From contig PGXY01000005.1 in assembly GCA_002839375.1 (NCBI GenBank), positions 124,001 through 188,000 of the forward strand: DNA of 64,000 nucleotides, read 5' to 3'. Source of the DNA: Spirochaetae bacterium HGW-Spirochaetae-1 (GTDB lineage: Bacteria > Spirochaetota > UBA4802 > UBA5550). Both the position numbers and the translations under genes were made by a program. Below are positions 1 to 7,990 of this stretch, one piece after another. The notes beneath the pieces were generated by a model. The model saw only the letters and a program-made list of their open reading frames with translations, made no database searches and was not told where the DNA came from. The number at the start of each line of letters is the position of its first letter. The first letter of the stretch is position 1.

Positions 1-1
1 T

Positions 2-322
2 CTGGTGAAACTGGGATATACCCTCGGCCAAAACCCGGATTTCCAATCTTCGATAGAACCGGTGCAGATCATGCGTATAGAGTATATGATCAAGGACGAT
101 AAAAAATTCAAAAAAACGGGAGGATGGGGATACGCGCGCTTTCCGTACAATCAAGCCGGGAATACATTTTCGGTTTACGGCGCGGATGCCGATTTTGCCC
201 GGGAGTGTTTCAACTGTCACATGCGCGTAAAAGAGAGGGATTTCGTGTTTACCCGGCACCTGAGTTATCTGAGCGGGAAAGCCGTCGACAAGGTATCGCT
301 TGTAGTTAAAGAACAAAAATGA
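2..322 (+). CDS. Cytochrome P460 family protein, 3' part
   Basis: The gene enters from outside the window and only its last ~106 codons are seen; the frame stays open to the left edge, so the GTG at 5 is probably not the start. The C-terminal CFNCH haem-binding motif followed by a DFVFT segment is the signature of cytochrome P460, a periplasmic c-type haem protein whose studied members oxidise hydroxylamine or bind NO. The WGYARF segment upstream also fits the family. The true start, signal peptide and cross-linking lysine cannot be checked here. Function in this organism (nitrosative detoxification or general redox) is inferred from the family only. Confidence 0.8.
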   Translation: MVKLGYTLGQNPDFQSSIEPVQIMRIEYMIKDDKKFKKTGGWGYARFPYNQAGNTFSVYGADADFARECFNCHMRVKERDFVFTRHLSYLSGKAVDKVSLVVKEQK

Positions 323-345
323 GGGAGGACTAATTCATCCCTCAT
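319..345 (+). terminator. Hairpin spanning the P460 stop codon
   Basis: An 8-bp perfect stem (ATGAGGGA at 319-326 with TCCCTCAT at 338-345) contains the TGA stop codon (320-322) in its left arm. It sits between two convergent genes. No U-run follows on the plus strand, so it is a weak intrinsic terminator at best and may instead protect the mRNA 3' end. Confidence 0.35.
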
Positions 346-364
346 CTCCTGCAGAGCATATCTT

Positions 365-1495
365 TTATTGAATCTCTTTCCCGTCTAATTTAAAGAATCC
401 GATTATCGTACTTAAATTTTGCGCTTCTTTATTTAACAATTCAGATGTAGAGGCGAGTTCTTCCGATGCCGATGAATTGGATGTAGCCACGAATCCAAGT
501 TGCTCTACAGTCTCGTTGAATTGTTTAATAGCCGTATCCTGTTCTTCTGAAGAAGCAGCAATATCCTGAATGAACTGTGAGGTTTTATCAATATTAGGCA
601 ATATTTCTTTAAACCGGGTACTTGCCTTATCGGCAACAGAGACACCGTTTACTGCAAGCTTGCCGATATCCTGCGCGGCAATCTGACTTTTTTCCGCCAG
701 TTTTCTCACTTCGCCGGCTACGACAGCGAATCCTTTGCCATGCTCTCCCGCTCGTGCCGCTTCAATAGCTGCGTTAAGCGCAAGCAGATTCGTCTGATAC
801 GCTATGTCTTCGATAAGAGTGATTTTTTCCGCGATCTGCTTGATTGCCGCGACAGCTTCCAGCACTGCTTTGCCGCCTTCGCTGCTCTGTTCGGCCGTTT
901 TTTTAGCAAGCATGCCGGTTTCTTTTGTGTTTGACGTGTTTATTAAAATACTTGCTGCAATCTCTTCAAGGGAACTTGACATCTCTTCAATGCCCGCTGC
1001 CTGTTCATTTGCTCCCTGGCTTAAATTCTGAGCTGTTGCATTTAATTCATCAGACGCGTTTGCAATCGTCGCCGTACTTTGGGAAAATGATGAAATTGTT
1101 TCCTGTAATTTTTGTGTTGTGCTGAAAAAAGCTTTTGTTAGCACTCCAAGCTCATCATTTTGTTTTGCAATAGCTTCATCAAAATCAAAATTAATAATTC
1201 CTGAAGACATTTCATTGACGCTGTGTATCACTTTATCCAGAGGATTTTTCATTGTTTTCTTGATATAAATGTTGATCACTATAAAATGAGCACAGGCAAT
1301 CGGAGCAGTCCATGAAATATGCACTAAACCCATGAGTAAGATTATATAGGCGTAATACAGAAGTGTTACTCCCCAGATTAAAAATAAAATAGATATTTTT
1401 GCTATAAAAGAACCGCGGAATATTTTCCATATACCATATATGGCTATAATACTTGATATGCCAACACCAAGGCTGTATATAAGTAAAATCGACAT
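365..1495 (-). CDS. Methyl-accepting chemotaxis protein without periplasmic domain
   Basis: A 376-residue chemotaxis transducer. Residues 1-80 form about three hydrophobic helices with almost no periplasmic loop, so any signal is sensed in the membrane or cytoplasm. A short HAMP-like linker follows (about 85-135), then a coiled-coil signalling domain. The conserved hairpin tip ([20 protein letters not shown], about 231-250, then [16 protein letters not shown]) is the site that contacts CheA and CheW. No C-terminal CheR-binding pentapeptide is seen. The start is supported by AAGAAGG upstream of the ATG and by a promoter just before it. No chemotaxis partner genes lie nearby. Confidence 0.95.
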   Translation of the reverse strand: MSILLIYSLGVGISSIIAIYGIWKIFRGSFIAKISILFLIWGVTLLYYAYIILLMGLVHISWTAPIACAHFIVINIYIKKTMKNPLDKVIHSVNEMSSGIINFDFDEAIAKQNDELGVLTKAFFSTTQKLQETISSFSQSTATIANASDELNATAQNLSQGANEQAAGIEEMSSSLEEIAASILINTSNTKETGMLAKKTAEQSSEGGKAVLEAVAAIKQIAEKITLIEDIAYQTNLLALNAAIEAARAGEHGKGFAVVAGEVRKLAEKSQIAAQDIGKLAVNGVSVADKASTRFKEILPNIDKTSQFIQDIAASSEEQDTAIKQFNETVEQLGFVATSNSSASEELASTSELLNKEAQNLSTIIGFFKLDGKEIQ

Positions 1496-1513
1496 ATGTT
1501 TACCTTCTTTCTG

Positions 1514-1542
1514 AATTTATTTTGATAAATAACTATTGTAAA
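1514..1542 (-). promoter_or_regulatory. Probable sigma-70 promoter of the chemotaxis receptor
   Basis: On the minus strand TTTACA (1542-1537), a 17-bp spacer and TAAATT (1519-1514) lie about 20 bp before the ATG at 1495, giving a short leader that contains the ribosome binding site. Confidence 0.5.
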
Positions 1543-1737
1543 CAAAGATAATTTACATCCTGGATATTGAATATATTGAAAATTATAAATATATGATATC
1601 TCGGTTTAACTTCATTGTCAATAAATAGAATAACAATATTTTTAAACATTGTGCATATATAGTTTTCCCGTAAATCATGTATCTTTGTCACACAGGAATT
1701 TCCGCCGCAAAACACGATCCGTGAAACCGAATGCGTC

Positions 1738-1881
1738 TTATCTGAAACCGTTCCTGGCTACTGAAGAGAAGGGACCAGGTCCCCCAGGACCGGGAGGCAT
1801 ATCAGAATAGGTATCCACGCTAAGAAGAAACGTACTTACAAGCAAAGCAAGAGTGACCTTTATCATTCGCCATAAAAACAT
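1738..1881 (-). CDS. Small exported peptide, 47 aa
   Basis: The start at 1881 is chosen because TATGGAGG lies 7 nt before the ATG; longer in-frame starts have no ribosome site. The product has a short positive N-terminus, a hydrophobic helix (about residues 7-22) typical of a secretion signal, then a Pro/Gly-rich segment (PPGPGGPGP) and a short tail, so the mature part would be only ~20 residues. It follows the TPR gene in the same direction but beyond that gene's terminator. No family is recognised. The ribosome site and signal make a real gene likely, but the length leaves room for doubt. Confidence 0.5.
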   Translation of the reverse strand: MFLWRMIKVTLALLVSTFLLSVDTYSDMPPGPGGPGPFSSVARNGFR

Positions 1882-1911
1882 TTCTTTGCCTCCATAGTGT
1901 TTGATCAAAGT

Positions 1912-1938
1912 AAAAACACGGCCCCCTTTAAGGGGCCG
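1912..1938 (-). terminator. Intrinsic terminator with the TPR stop codon in its loop
   Basis: On the minus strand CGGCCCC and GGGGCCG (1938-1932 and 1925-1919) form a 7-bp GC stem, followed by TG and five T residues (1916-1912). The TAA stop of the TPR gene (1930-1928) is in the loop. A terminating ribosome would cover the hairpin, so termination may depend on ribosome release. Confidence 0.7.
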
Positions 1939-3628
1939 GTTTTCCCTGCAGCCGCTCTGCATTGTTCAGGGCCTTGCCCCTTAATTCTCCCGTATAACCG
2001 GCTTCCGTATATGAGTTATACGCCTTTCTGTAATAATCGCCGGCTTGTTTTCTTTTTTCCCGCTTTTCATATGCTTCGGCAATCCTGAACAGTATGTGAG
2101 CATACTGCGCGGTATTCTGAAAATGGTGAATTTCATATAGTTTTGCCGATCGCAGGTAATATGCCAGGGACGTGTCATACCGGCCCTGTGCATACAGGGC
2201 GGCCCCCATATATTCCATAACACTTGCATAGCCCATGGTCTTCTGCAGCTTAAGCCGGTCTTTTGTCTCTTTCGATTTCAGGAAATACTCCAGGGCCGTG
2301 TCGGGCTTTTTTTTCAACATGAATATGATACCCATGTTGCTCATAAGAACAGCATAGTTGTCAGTATTTCCTATTCGGAGGGTTTCCTGAATTTTCTTTG
2401 AACGCGAGTAATACATCAGCGCCCTGTCAGGCATTTTTTTTATGGAGTACGCGTTTCCCATGTTCGTCATAAGACTCGCATATCCCGAGGTGTTCTGCAG
2501 GCCCAGATTATCCTGTATTTTACTGGATTTTAAAAAGTATTCCAGTGATTTGTCCGGCTGAGATATATAATAAATATTGCCCATGCTCATCAGGAGGATT
2601 GCATAGGCTCCGGTATTCTGCCGACCAAGGGAGTCCAGTATATTCCCTGACCTGGTAAAATATTCCAGGGCTTTATGGGGCTGCTTTTTATCCAGATACA
2701 CGTTTGCCATATTGGCCATGATCACCGCGTAATGACCGCTCTTTTCCAGCCCGAGGCCATACAATATTTTCATGGAACGGGAATAACTGTCCAGCGCCCT
2801 GTCCGTCTCTCCCCGGCTGTGGTACATCATGCCCATGAGCTGCATTAAAACGGCGTATTCCCTTGTATTGGTTTCTCCTTTTTCCCGGTAAAGGATATCT
2901 AGTTTTGCCAAGTAACCGAATCCCTCATCATAAAGATTGAGAACATAGCCGGCGGTGAGCCCGGCCTTTGCAAGGGCTTCAGCATAATCGGATTGAATTT
3001 TAATCGCCTCTTTGAAATAGCGTAAGGCCCCGCGGGGGTTTGTGTGCAGTATTTCAAGCCCCTTTGAGTAGCGCTCATAGGCGCGCAGATCCGGTTTTGT
3101 TGAGGATAGAATTTTATTTTTATCGTTATCACTAACATGTATCCGTTTTATATCGGCGATTTCGATTTTTTCCGTCTCTGCCACAAGGGCCAATACTATC
3201 CTGTCCTGGAGGTCAAAAATCTTTTCAATAGTGCCGTCTATTTTTACCGACCTCTCCATGCTTCCCTTCGTCACATCCACCAGATGGGCATTGACGCGTA
3301 TCCTTTTCCCCAAAACCAGATAGCTCCCGGTGAAAATAATATCGGCTCCCAGGATCTTTCCCGTTTTCCTTGCCTTTTCCTCATCGACAAGACCTGTCAT
3401 GCTCAATTCCAGTTCTTGTATAGCTTTTAAGCGGTCGGTTTCGGAAATGACCGTGATGTTCCTGATCTTCCAGAGGTCCGATATCACCGTATCGGTCATT
3501 CCCGGGGAAATCCATGAATATTTCTGTTCCCCCGTGTTTTTAAAGGGATGCACCAGTATGGTCATGTTCTCCGCGAAAAGCGGGCATGTGATTAAGAGAA
3601 GAATGACAGACAAAAGTGTTCCTGTCAT
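1928..3628 (-). CDS. Exported TolB-like and TPR repeat protein
   Basis: The start at 3628 forms an ATGA overlap with the upstream gene and begins a clean signal peptide ending near FAEN; a longer reading frame exists but is less likely. Residues ~20-150 resemble the FlgO/CsgG/TolB-type domain (IRNITVISETDR, then a GKILGADIIFTGSY segment) seen in many exported spirochaete proteins. From about residue 190 the protein is a run of ~40-residue tetratricopeptide repeats of kinesin-light-chain type, each with a YA.(L/I)M..MGN(I/A)Y core, seven or more copies. TPR arrays mediate protein contacts, so a periplasmic scaffold is plausible; no partner is evident. Confidence 0.85.
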   Translation of the reverse strand: MTGTLLSVILLLITCPLFAENMTILVHPFKNTGEQKYSWISPGMTDTVISDLWKIRNITVISETDRLKAIQELELSMTGLVDEEKARKTGKILGADIIFTGSYLVLGKRIRVNAHLVDVTKGSMERSVKIDGTIEKIFDLQDRIVLALVAETEKIEIADIKRIHVSDNDKNKILSSTKPDLRAYERYSKGLEILHTNPRGALRYFKEAIKIQSDYAEALAKAGLTAGYVLNLYDEGFGYLAKLDILYREKGETNTREYAVLMQLMGMMYHSRGETDRALDSYSRSMKILYGLGLEKSGHYAVIMANMANVYLDKKQPHKALEYFTRSGNILDSLGRQNTGAYAILLMSMGNIYYISQPDKSLEYFLKSSKIQDNLGLQNTSGYASLMTNMGNAYSIKKMPDRALMYYSRSKKIQETLRIGNTDNYAVLMSNMGIIFMLKKKPDTALEYFLKSKETKDRLKLQKTMGYASVMEYMGAALYAQGRYDTSLAYYLRSAKLYEIHHFQNTAQYAHILFRIAEAYEKREKRKQAGDYYRKAYNSYTEAGYTGELRGKALNNAERLQGKPAP

Positions 3629-3963
3629 TGCAGATATTTCAGGTTGAGATGATGTTCCCAATCGCCTGTCCCCTCTGGAAGAATTTCGAAGGACTCCCCG
3701 TTATATGCGAGCCTCACGGGTTGTCCCTTGATCAGCGGGTCCCATCCATGCCCGATGCTGAAACGTATCGCTGACGCCACCATTTCCGGTGTGGGCAGTA
3801 TATCATGATGGTAGGGATCGATAAAAAGCATTTGGCCATTCTCATGGTCTTTCCTTGCAACAACTATCCAGGAGTTCCTGGTTTCCCAATCGTCGTTCAG
3901 ATGCCACAGGTATAGCAGGTCATCTACATGGATTTCACGTGTGTTTTTTTGTGGAAATGTCAT
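3625..3963 (-). CDS. Hypothetical protein, 112 aa
   Basis: A soluble-looking protein with no signal peptide or membrane segment, rich in Trp and His (YLWHLNDDWETRNSW, then FIDPYHHDILP). No family is recognised. It ends in an ATGA overlap with the TPR gene, so the two are translationally coupled and form an operon. The TPR partner is exported while this one appears cytoplasmic, so a direct complex is not implied. Confidence that it is real rests on its length, the coupling and an otherwise empty opposite strand. Confidence 0.7.
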   Translation of the reverse strand: MTFPQKNTREIHVDDLLYLWHLNDDWETRNSWIVVARKDHENGQMLFIDPYHHDILPTPEMVASAIRFSIGHGWDPLIKGQPVRLAYNGESFEILPEGTGDWEHHLNLKYLQ

Positions 3964-4133
3964 TGTTCCTGTTTCACAGCGGATTCATTCGTTTTATTTA
4001 AAAATACTTATCCACTGGGGACGATCAAGTTTATTTTGGAATAAATGATAAAATTCCGGACAGGCGGAAATTCTTATAATTTTCATGCGCCGAAAAACAG
4101 AAATCATGCCGATTTTTTGCGTACTCTCCCGCC

Positions 4134-4172
4134 CATAAATATATTGACAGACCTCCCTCCCCGTGATACCGG
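4134..4172 (+). promoter_or_regulatory. 39-bp promoter-like element, copy A
   Basis: This segment matches 32 of 39 bases, without gaps, with 7907-7945. Both contain CATAAATA, then a perfect TTGACA (here 4144-4149), and end in CCCGTGATACCGG. It lies 51 bp before the methyltransferase ATG at 4223. No good -10 hexamer stands 16-18 bp after TTGACA (TACCGG at N17, preceded by TGA), so a special sigma factor or a bound regulator is possible. The rest of the 3964-4222 gap shows nothing clear. Confidence 0.55.
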
Positions 4173-4222
4173 GATATATCAAACTCACACACCGGCAGCA
4201 AACCACAACTAAAGGAGACCCC

Positions 4223-4948
4223 ATGAAAGAATGGTTCTACGACGAGATGCGTCAGATCGGCACCGATTACGAAAGCGAAGAGGAAGTACAGAAATACGAT
4301 GAACGCATGTCACGCTTTCGCAATATTGATGCTGAAATCGTCGAGATCATGGAAGCCACGGGATTGAAGGACGAAGATACCCTGGTGGAATTCGGCTGCG
4401 GCACCGGCACCTTCGCCATTGCCTCTGCCAGGATATGTTCCCGAGTGACAGCCGTGGACATCTCTCCGGTAATGCTGGGCCATGTGAAGAACAAGGCCGC
4501 GACTGCGGGCCTCTCCAATATCAGTTTCATCAATGCCGGATTCCTGAATTACGAGCATAGCGGTGATCCCGCCGATGTTGTGGTCTCACAGCTGGCCCTC
4601 CATCACCTCCCGGACTTCTGGAAAATGGTGGCCCTGAAAAAGATCGGTTCCATGCTGAAGACCGGCGGCAGGTTTTTTCTCAGGGACATTGTCTTTTCCA
4701 TCAACATGGAAAAGTACGAAAAGAGCATTGATTACGCCGTGGGCCATATGCACGAGACCGCCGGGGAGGACACGGGAAAGAATTTTATCAACCACATTAA
4801 AAGTGAATATTCAACCTTTGACTGGATCATGGAGGAGATGCTCTACCGCGCCGGTTTCGAAATCCTTATGGCAGACTATCGTGATAATTTCGTTACCGTG
4901 TATTCCTGCGTGAAGGTCCAATCCGGAAAAGAGAAAGCGGCAGTATAA
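4223..4948 (+). CDS. Class I SAM-dependent methyltransferase
   Basis: The ATG at 4223 is preceded by AAAGGAGA, which rules out the longer frame. The 241-residue protein has the Rossmann-type SAM site: motif I LVEFGCGTGTFAI near residue 55, an acidic loop TAVDISPVML, and a LALHHLPDFWK motif like UbiE and Methyltransf_25 enzymes. There is no signal or membrane segment. The acceptor is unknown. It is the first gene of an apparent operon with a molybdopterin oxidoreductase 20 bp downstream and an FmdE-like protein, so a substrate linked to that redox enzyme or its cofactor is plausible, but this is inference. Confidence 0.85.
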   Translation: MKEWFYDEMRQIGTDYESEEEVQKYDERMSRFRNIDAEIVEIMEATGLKDEDTLVEFGCGTGTFAIASARICSRVTAVDISPVMLGHVKNKAATAGLSNISFINAGFLNYEHSGDPADVVVSQLALHHLPDFWKMVALKKIGSMLKTGGRFFLRDIVFSINMEKYEKSIDYAVGHMHETAGEDTGKNFINHIKSEYSTFDWIMEEMLYRAGFEILMADYRDNFVTVYSCVKVQSGKEKAAV

Positions 4949-4968
4949 TTACAGGTAGGGGGACGGCC

Positions 4969-7311
4969 ATGGGAGAATGGAAACAGACCAGTTGCGTGCT
5001 CTGCGCGCAAAACTGCGGCCTTGAGGTTTTCGTCGAGAACAACACGATAGAAAAGGTCCGGGGCGACAAGAAGAATCCCAGGAGCAAAGGCTATGTGTGC
5101 AACAAGGGGACAAACATCGCCTTTCATCATCATCACAGCGACCGTCTCACCACTCCCCTGAAAAAAACCGAACAGGGCTTCGTCCCAATTTCATGGGACC
5201 AGGCGATCTCTGAAATATCTGAAAAACTGAAAAATATTATCGGCCGGCACGGGCCGCGATCCTTTGCATACATGGGAGGAGGAGGCCAGGGAACCCATTT
5301 CGAGGCCGGCTTCGGCATGAGCTTTTTGCGCGGCCTTGGCTCCCGGTATAACTATAACGCCCTCGCCCAGGAGCTCACGGGTTATTTCTGGGTCTGCGGA
5401 CGCATGATGGGCCGGCAGAACCGTTTCGCCATACCACACGAAGACGGGGCGGATATGATGCTGGCCATCGGCTGGAACGGCATGCAGAGCCACCAGGTTC
5501 CCCGTGCTCCCCTGGTGCTCCGTGAATTTGCCCAGAACCCCGACAAACTCCTGGTGGTCATCGACCCGCGCAAATCGGAAACGGCGCGGATAGCCAATAT
5601 CCACCTTCCGGTGAGGCCCGGCGCCGACGCCCTGCTCTTCCGGGCCATGATCGCCCTTATCCTTGAAAAGGGCTGGGAGGACAGGGAATTTCTGAAAACA
5701 AAGGTATCCGGCTTTGACCAGGTCGAGCTCTGGTTCAGGAATTTCGACATCAGGGCAGCCCTGGAAGTCTGCCAGCTCGAATACGACGCGGTGGAGAACC
5801 TGTGCGGGCAGCTTGCAACGCGAAAATGGTGCATGCACCCCGACCTGGGCGTGTGGATGAACCGGCACAGCACAGTGACGGCCTACCTCATGATGCTCCT
5901 CTCAACTATCTGCGGCAGGTCAGGAGTCCGGGGAGGGAACGTGATCCCGGGAACGGTAGTACCCCTTGGTTCGCACAGTGATGAGCGCGACCCCAAGACC
6001 TGGCGCACCGTTCACACGGATTTTCCCGCCATCCTGGGTGCTTTTCCGCCAAACGTTATGCCCGAGGAGATAATGAACGATAATCCCGAGCGGCTCCGCG
6101 CGGTGATCACCTGCGCCAGCAATCCCCTTCGCTCCTTTGCCGATACTACGGAATATGAAAAGGCCTTTGCCAGGCTCGACCTCCTGGTTACCATTGAACT
6201 GGCCATGACGGAAACGGCGAGAATGGCTCATTACGTGCTTCCCGCCCGAAGCGGCCTGGAGTCCTGGGACTCCACCTTCTTCCAGTGGAACTATCCCGAA
6301 ATCTATTTTCACCTCCGCAGGCCCGTTGTGGAGCCGGAAGGAGAAAGACAGGAGTGCGGTGAGATATTTACACGCCTGGCCGAGGGCGCGGGCCTGGTAC
6401 CGGAGATCCCCGAATACCTGAAAAAAGCCGCACAGAAGGACCGCTTCGCCTTTGCCGCAGCCTTCATCTCTTACCTGAAGGCGAACCCAAAAGCCATGAA
6501 AAGCCTTCCATTTATCCTGGCGCGGACCCTGGGCGCGAAGTTCGGATCCGCCCACCTTGCCGCGGCATGGGGCATCATCTTCGCCATGCCGGGCCCTTCA
6601 TGGAAAAATGCCGTGCGCGCCGGGTATCCGATCCGTCCGGCCTTTACCGTACTGTTCCGCCCTCATCATATAGCCAGGGCTATTTTTTACTGCATCAGGT
6701 ACAGAAGCATCGTGCCCCTTTTCGCCCTGAGCCCGAAAATCGAACAAAGCGAAAGAATATTCCAGGAGCTTCTGGACAAACCCGAGGGGATATGGATCGG
6801 CCGGCTCGATCCCGACAGAAACCAAGACGAACTCCGCACGGAAGACGGCAGGATCAATATGTTTATTCCCGAACTCAGTGATTGGGTCATCGGGATCACT
6901 CCCGCATCAGAAGCGGCGGAACTGGCCCCGGACCCTGAATATCCCTTCATACTCAACGCGGGGCGTCATACAAACAGGGTGGCCAACACCCTCATGCGCG
7001 ACCCGGAATGGGTAAGGGGCAAGCGTGCCTGTACCCTGGCAATGAACCCGGAAGACGCCGCCTCTCTCAGCCTTGCCGACGGAGACATGGCCCGTATATC
7101 AACGCATGCCGGAAGCGCCGATATAGAAGTTGAATTAACCGATGACACAAGAAAGGGACAGGTTCTTATTCCCCATGGTTTCGGTCTGATCCACGGCGGA
7201 AACACCTACGGCGTCAACGTCAACACCCTCACAAAAAACATATGGCGCGACAAACTGGCGGCGACTCCCCTGCATCGGTATGTGCCATGCCGCATCGAGA
7301 GAATATCATGA
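4969..7311 (+). CDS. Cytoplasmic molybdopterin oxidoreductase, 780 aa
   Basis: A DMSO-reductase superfamily catalytic subunit. The N-terminus carries a [4Fe-4S] motif at C9, C12, C16 and C44; the molybdopterin domain follows to about residue 430, and the C-terminal molydop-binding domain is about 650-775 (FILNAGRHTNRVANT). C143 in FWVCGRMMG is a plausible Mo ligand, though the alignment was done by eye. There is no Tat or Sec signal, and no FeS or membrane subunit is encoded nearby, so it is probably a soluble single-subunit enzyme or uses unlinked partners. The substrate is not predictable; formate dehydrogenase-like and polysulfide/thiosulfate reductase-like enzymes are relatives. GTAGGGGGA precedes the ATG. 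Confidence 0.9.
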   Translation: MGEWKQTSCVLCAQNCGLEVFVENNTIEKVRGDKKNPRSKGYVCNKGTNIAFHHHHSDRLTTPLKKTEQGFVPISWDQAISEISEKLKNIIGRHGPRSFAYMGGGGQGTHFEAGFGMSFLRGLGSRYNYNALAQELTGYFWVCGRMMGRQNRFAIPHEDGADMMLAIGWNGMQSHQVPRAPLVLREFAQNPDKLLVVIDPRKSETARIANIHLPVRPGADALLFRAMIALILEKGWEDREFLKTKVSGFDQVELWFRNFDIRAALEVCQLEYDAVENLCGQLATRKWCMHPDLGVWMNRHSTVTAYLMMLLSTICGRSGVRGGNVIPGTVVPLGSHSDERDPKTWRTVHTDFPAILGAFPPNVMPEEIMNDNPERLRAVITCASNPLRSFADTTEYEKAFARLDLLVTIELAMTETARMAHYVLPARSGLESWDSTFFQWNYPEIYFHLRRPVVEPEGERQECGEIFTRLAEGAGLVPEIPEYLKKAAQKDRFAFAAAFISYLKANPKAMKSLPFILARTLGAKFGSAHLAAAWGIIFAMPGPSWKNAVRAGYPIRPAFTVLFRPHHIARAIFYCIRYRSIVPLFALSPKIEQSERIFQELLDKPEGIWIGRLDPDRNQDELRTEDGRINMFIPELSDWVIGITPASEAAELAPDPEYPFILNAGRHTNRVANTLMRDPEWVRGKRACTLAMNPEDAASLSLADGDMARISTHAGSADIEVELTDDTRKGQVLIPHGFGLIHGGNTYGVNVNTLTKNIWRDKLAATPLHRYVPCRIERIS

Positions 7312-7952
7312 ACATGATTGCCGATTATACCTACGAAGAATACCTTGACAGGATACGATCCTTTCACGGCCACCTGGCGCCGGGCATGATAATAGGCGGG
7401 TTCATGGTGGACCTTGCCATGAAAAATCTTCCCCCGGGCGAGTTATTTGACGTCATCTGTGAAACGGAAAACTGCCTTCCCGACGCGGTACAGCTTCTTA
7501 CTCCCTGCACCGTGGGAAACGGGTGGCTCAAAATCATCAATGTGGGAAGATTCGCCCTTTCCTTCTATGACAAGTACACCGGAAAGGGAGTGCGGGTATA
7601 CATCGACCGGGAACGCCTTGCCGCCCGGCCGGTAATTTACGAGTGGTTCATGAAGCTGAAGACGAAGAAAGAACAGGACAGCGAAGCCCTCTTCAGCCAG
7701 ATAAAAGAGGCCGGGGCCTCGATCCTCGGCACGTCTCCCCTTCTCATAAGGCGGGACTTCCTGGGAAAAAAATCCTCCGGTCCTGTGGGGGCCTGTCCCT
7801 CCTGCGGCGAGCCCTATCCCCTAAACCAGGGCGGAATATGCGGCGGGATGGTGTCGCTTCTGCTCCTGGAAAAACAGACCGCGTTATACTGGTCGGATTT
7901 TATAAACATAAATACATTGACACACTTTCTGTCCCGTGATACCGGTCAATAA
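7308..7952 (+). CDS. FmdE-like zinc protein
   Basis: The start at 7308 overlaps the oxidoreductase stop as ATGA, which indicates coupled translation; the longer frame from 7242 is rejected. The 214-residue product carries the FmdE fold signature FHGHLAPGM at about 17-25, a C..NC(L)PDAVQLLTPCTVGNG segment, and a C-terminal CPSC...GGIC zinc-finger-like cluster. FmdE proteins accompany molybdenum or tungsten formylmethanofuran dehydrogenases in archaea, and in bacteria they occur near molybdoenzymes without a settled role. The coupling suggests it serves the upstream enzyme, perhaps in cofactor or metal delivery. Confidence 0.88.
   Translation: MNMIADYTYEEYLDRIRSFHGHLAPGMIIGGFMVDLAMKNLPPGELFDVICETENCLPDAVQLLTPCTVGNGWLKIINVGRFALSFYDKYTGKGVRVYIDRERLAARPVIYEWFMKLKTKKEQDSEALFSQIKEAGASILGTSPLLIRRDFLGKKSSGPVGACPSCGEPYPLNQGGICGGMVSLLLLEKQTALYWSDFININTLTHFLSRDTGQ
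7907..7945 (+). promoter_or_regulatory. 39-bp promoter-like element, copy B
   Basis: This copy is 32/39 identical to 4134-4172, with TTGACA at 7917-7922 and the same CCCGTGATACCGG end. It lies inside the last codons of the FmdE-like gene, 46 bp before the rRNA methyltransferase start. The distance to the downstream methyltransferase is nearly the same in both copies. Confidence 0.5.
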
Positions 7953-7990
7953 CGGACGCGCAAATCAACAGAAACCGTTGAAAAATCACC

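Noticed and set aside
1533-1715. 60-codon minus-strand frame upstream of the chemotaxis receptor
   Set aside because: No ribosome site, AT-rich composition typical of the gap and no recognisable features; it also overlaps the receptor promoter.
4045-4212. 55-codon frame upstream of the methyltransferase whose end resembles the FmdE C-terminus
   Set aside because: The likeness is limited to the 39-bp repeat; no good ribosome site and no FmdE-like sequence further upstream.
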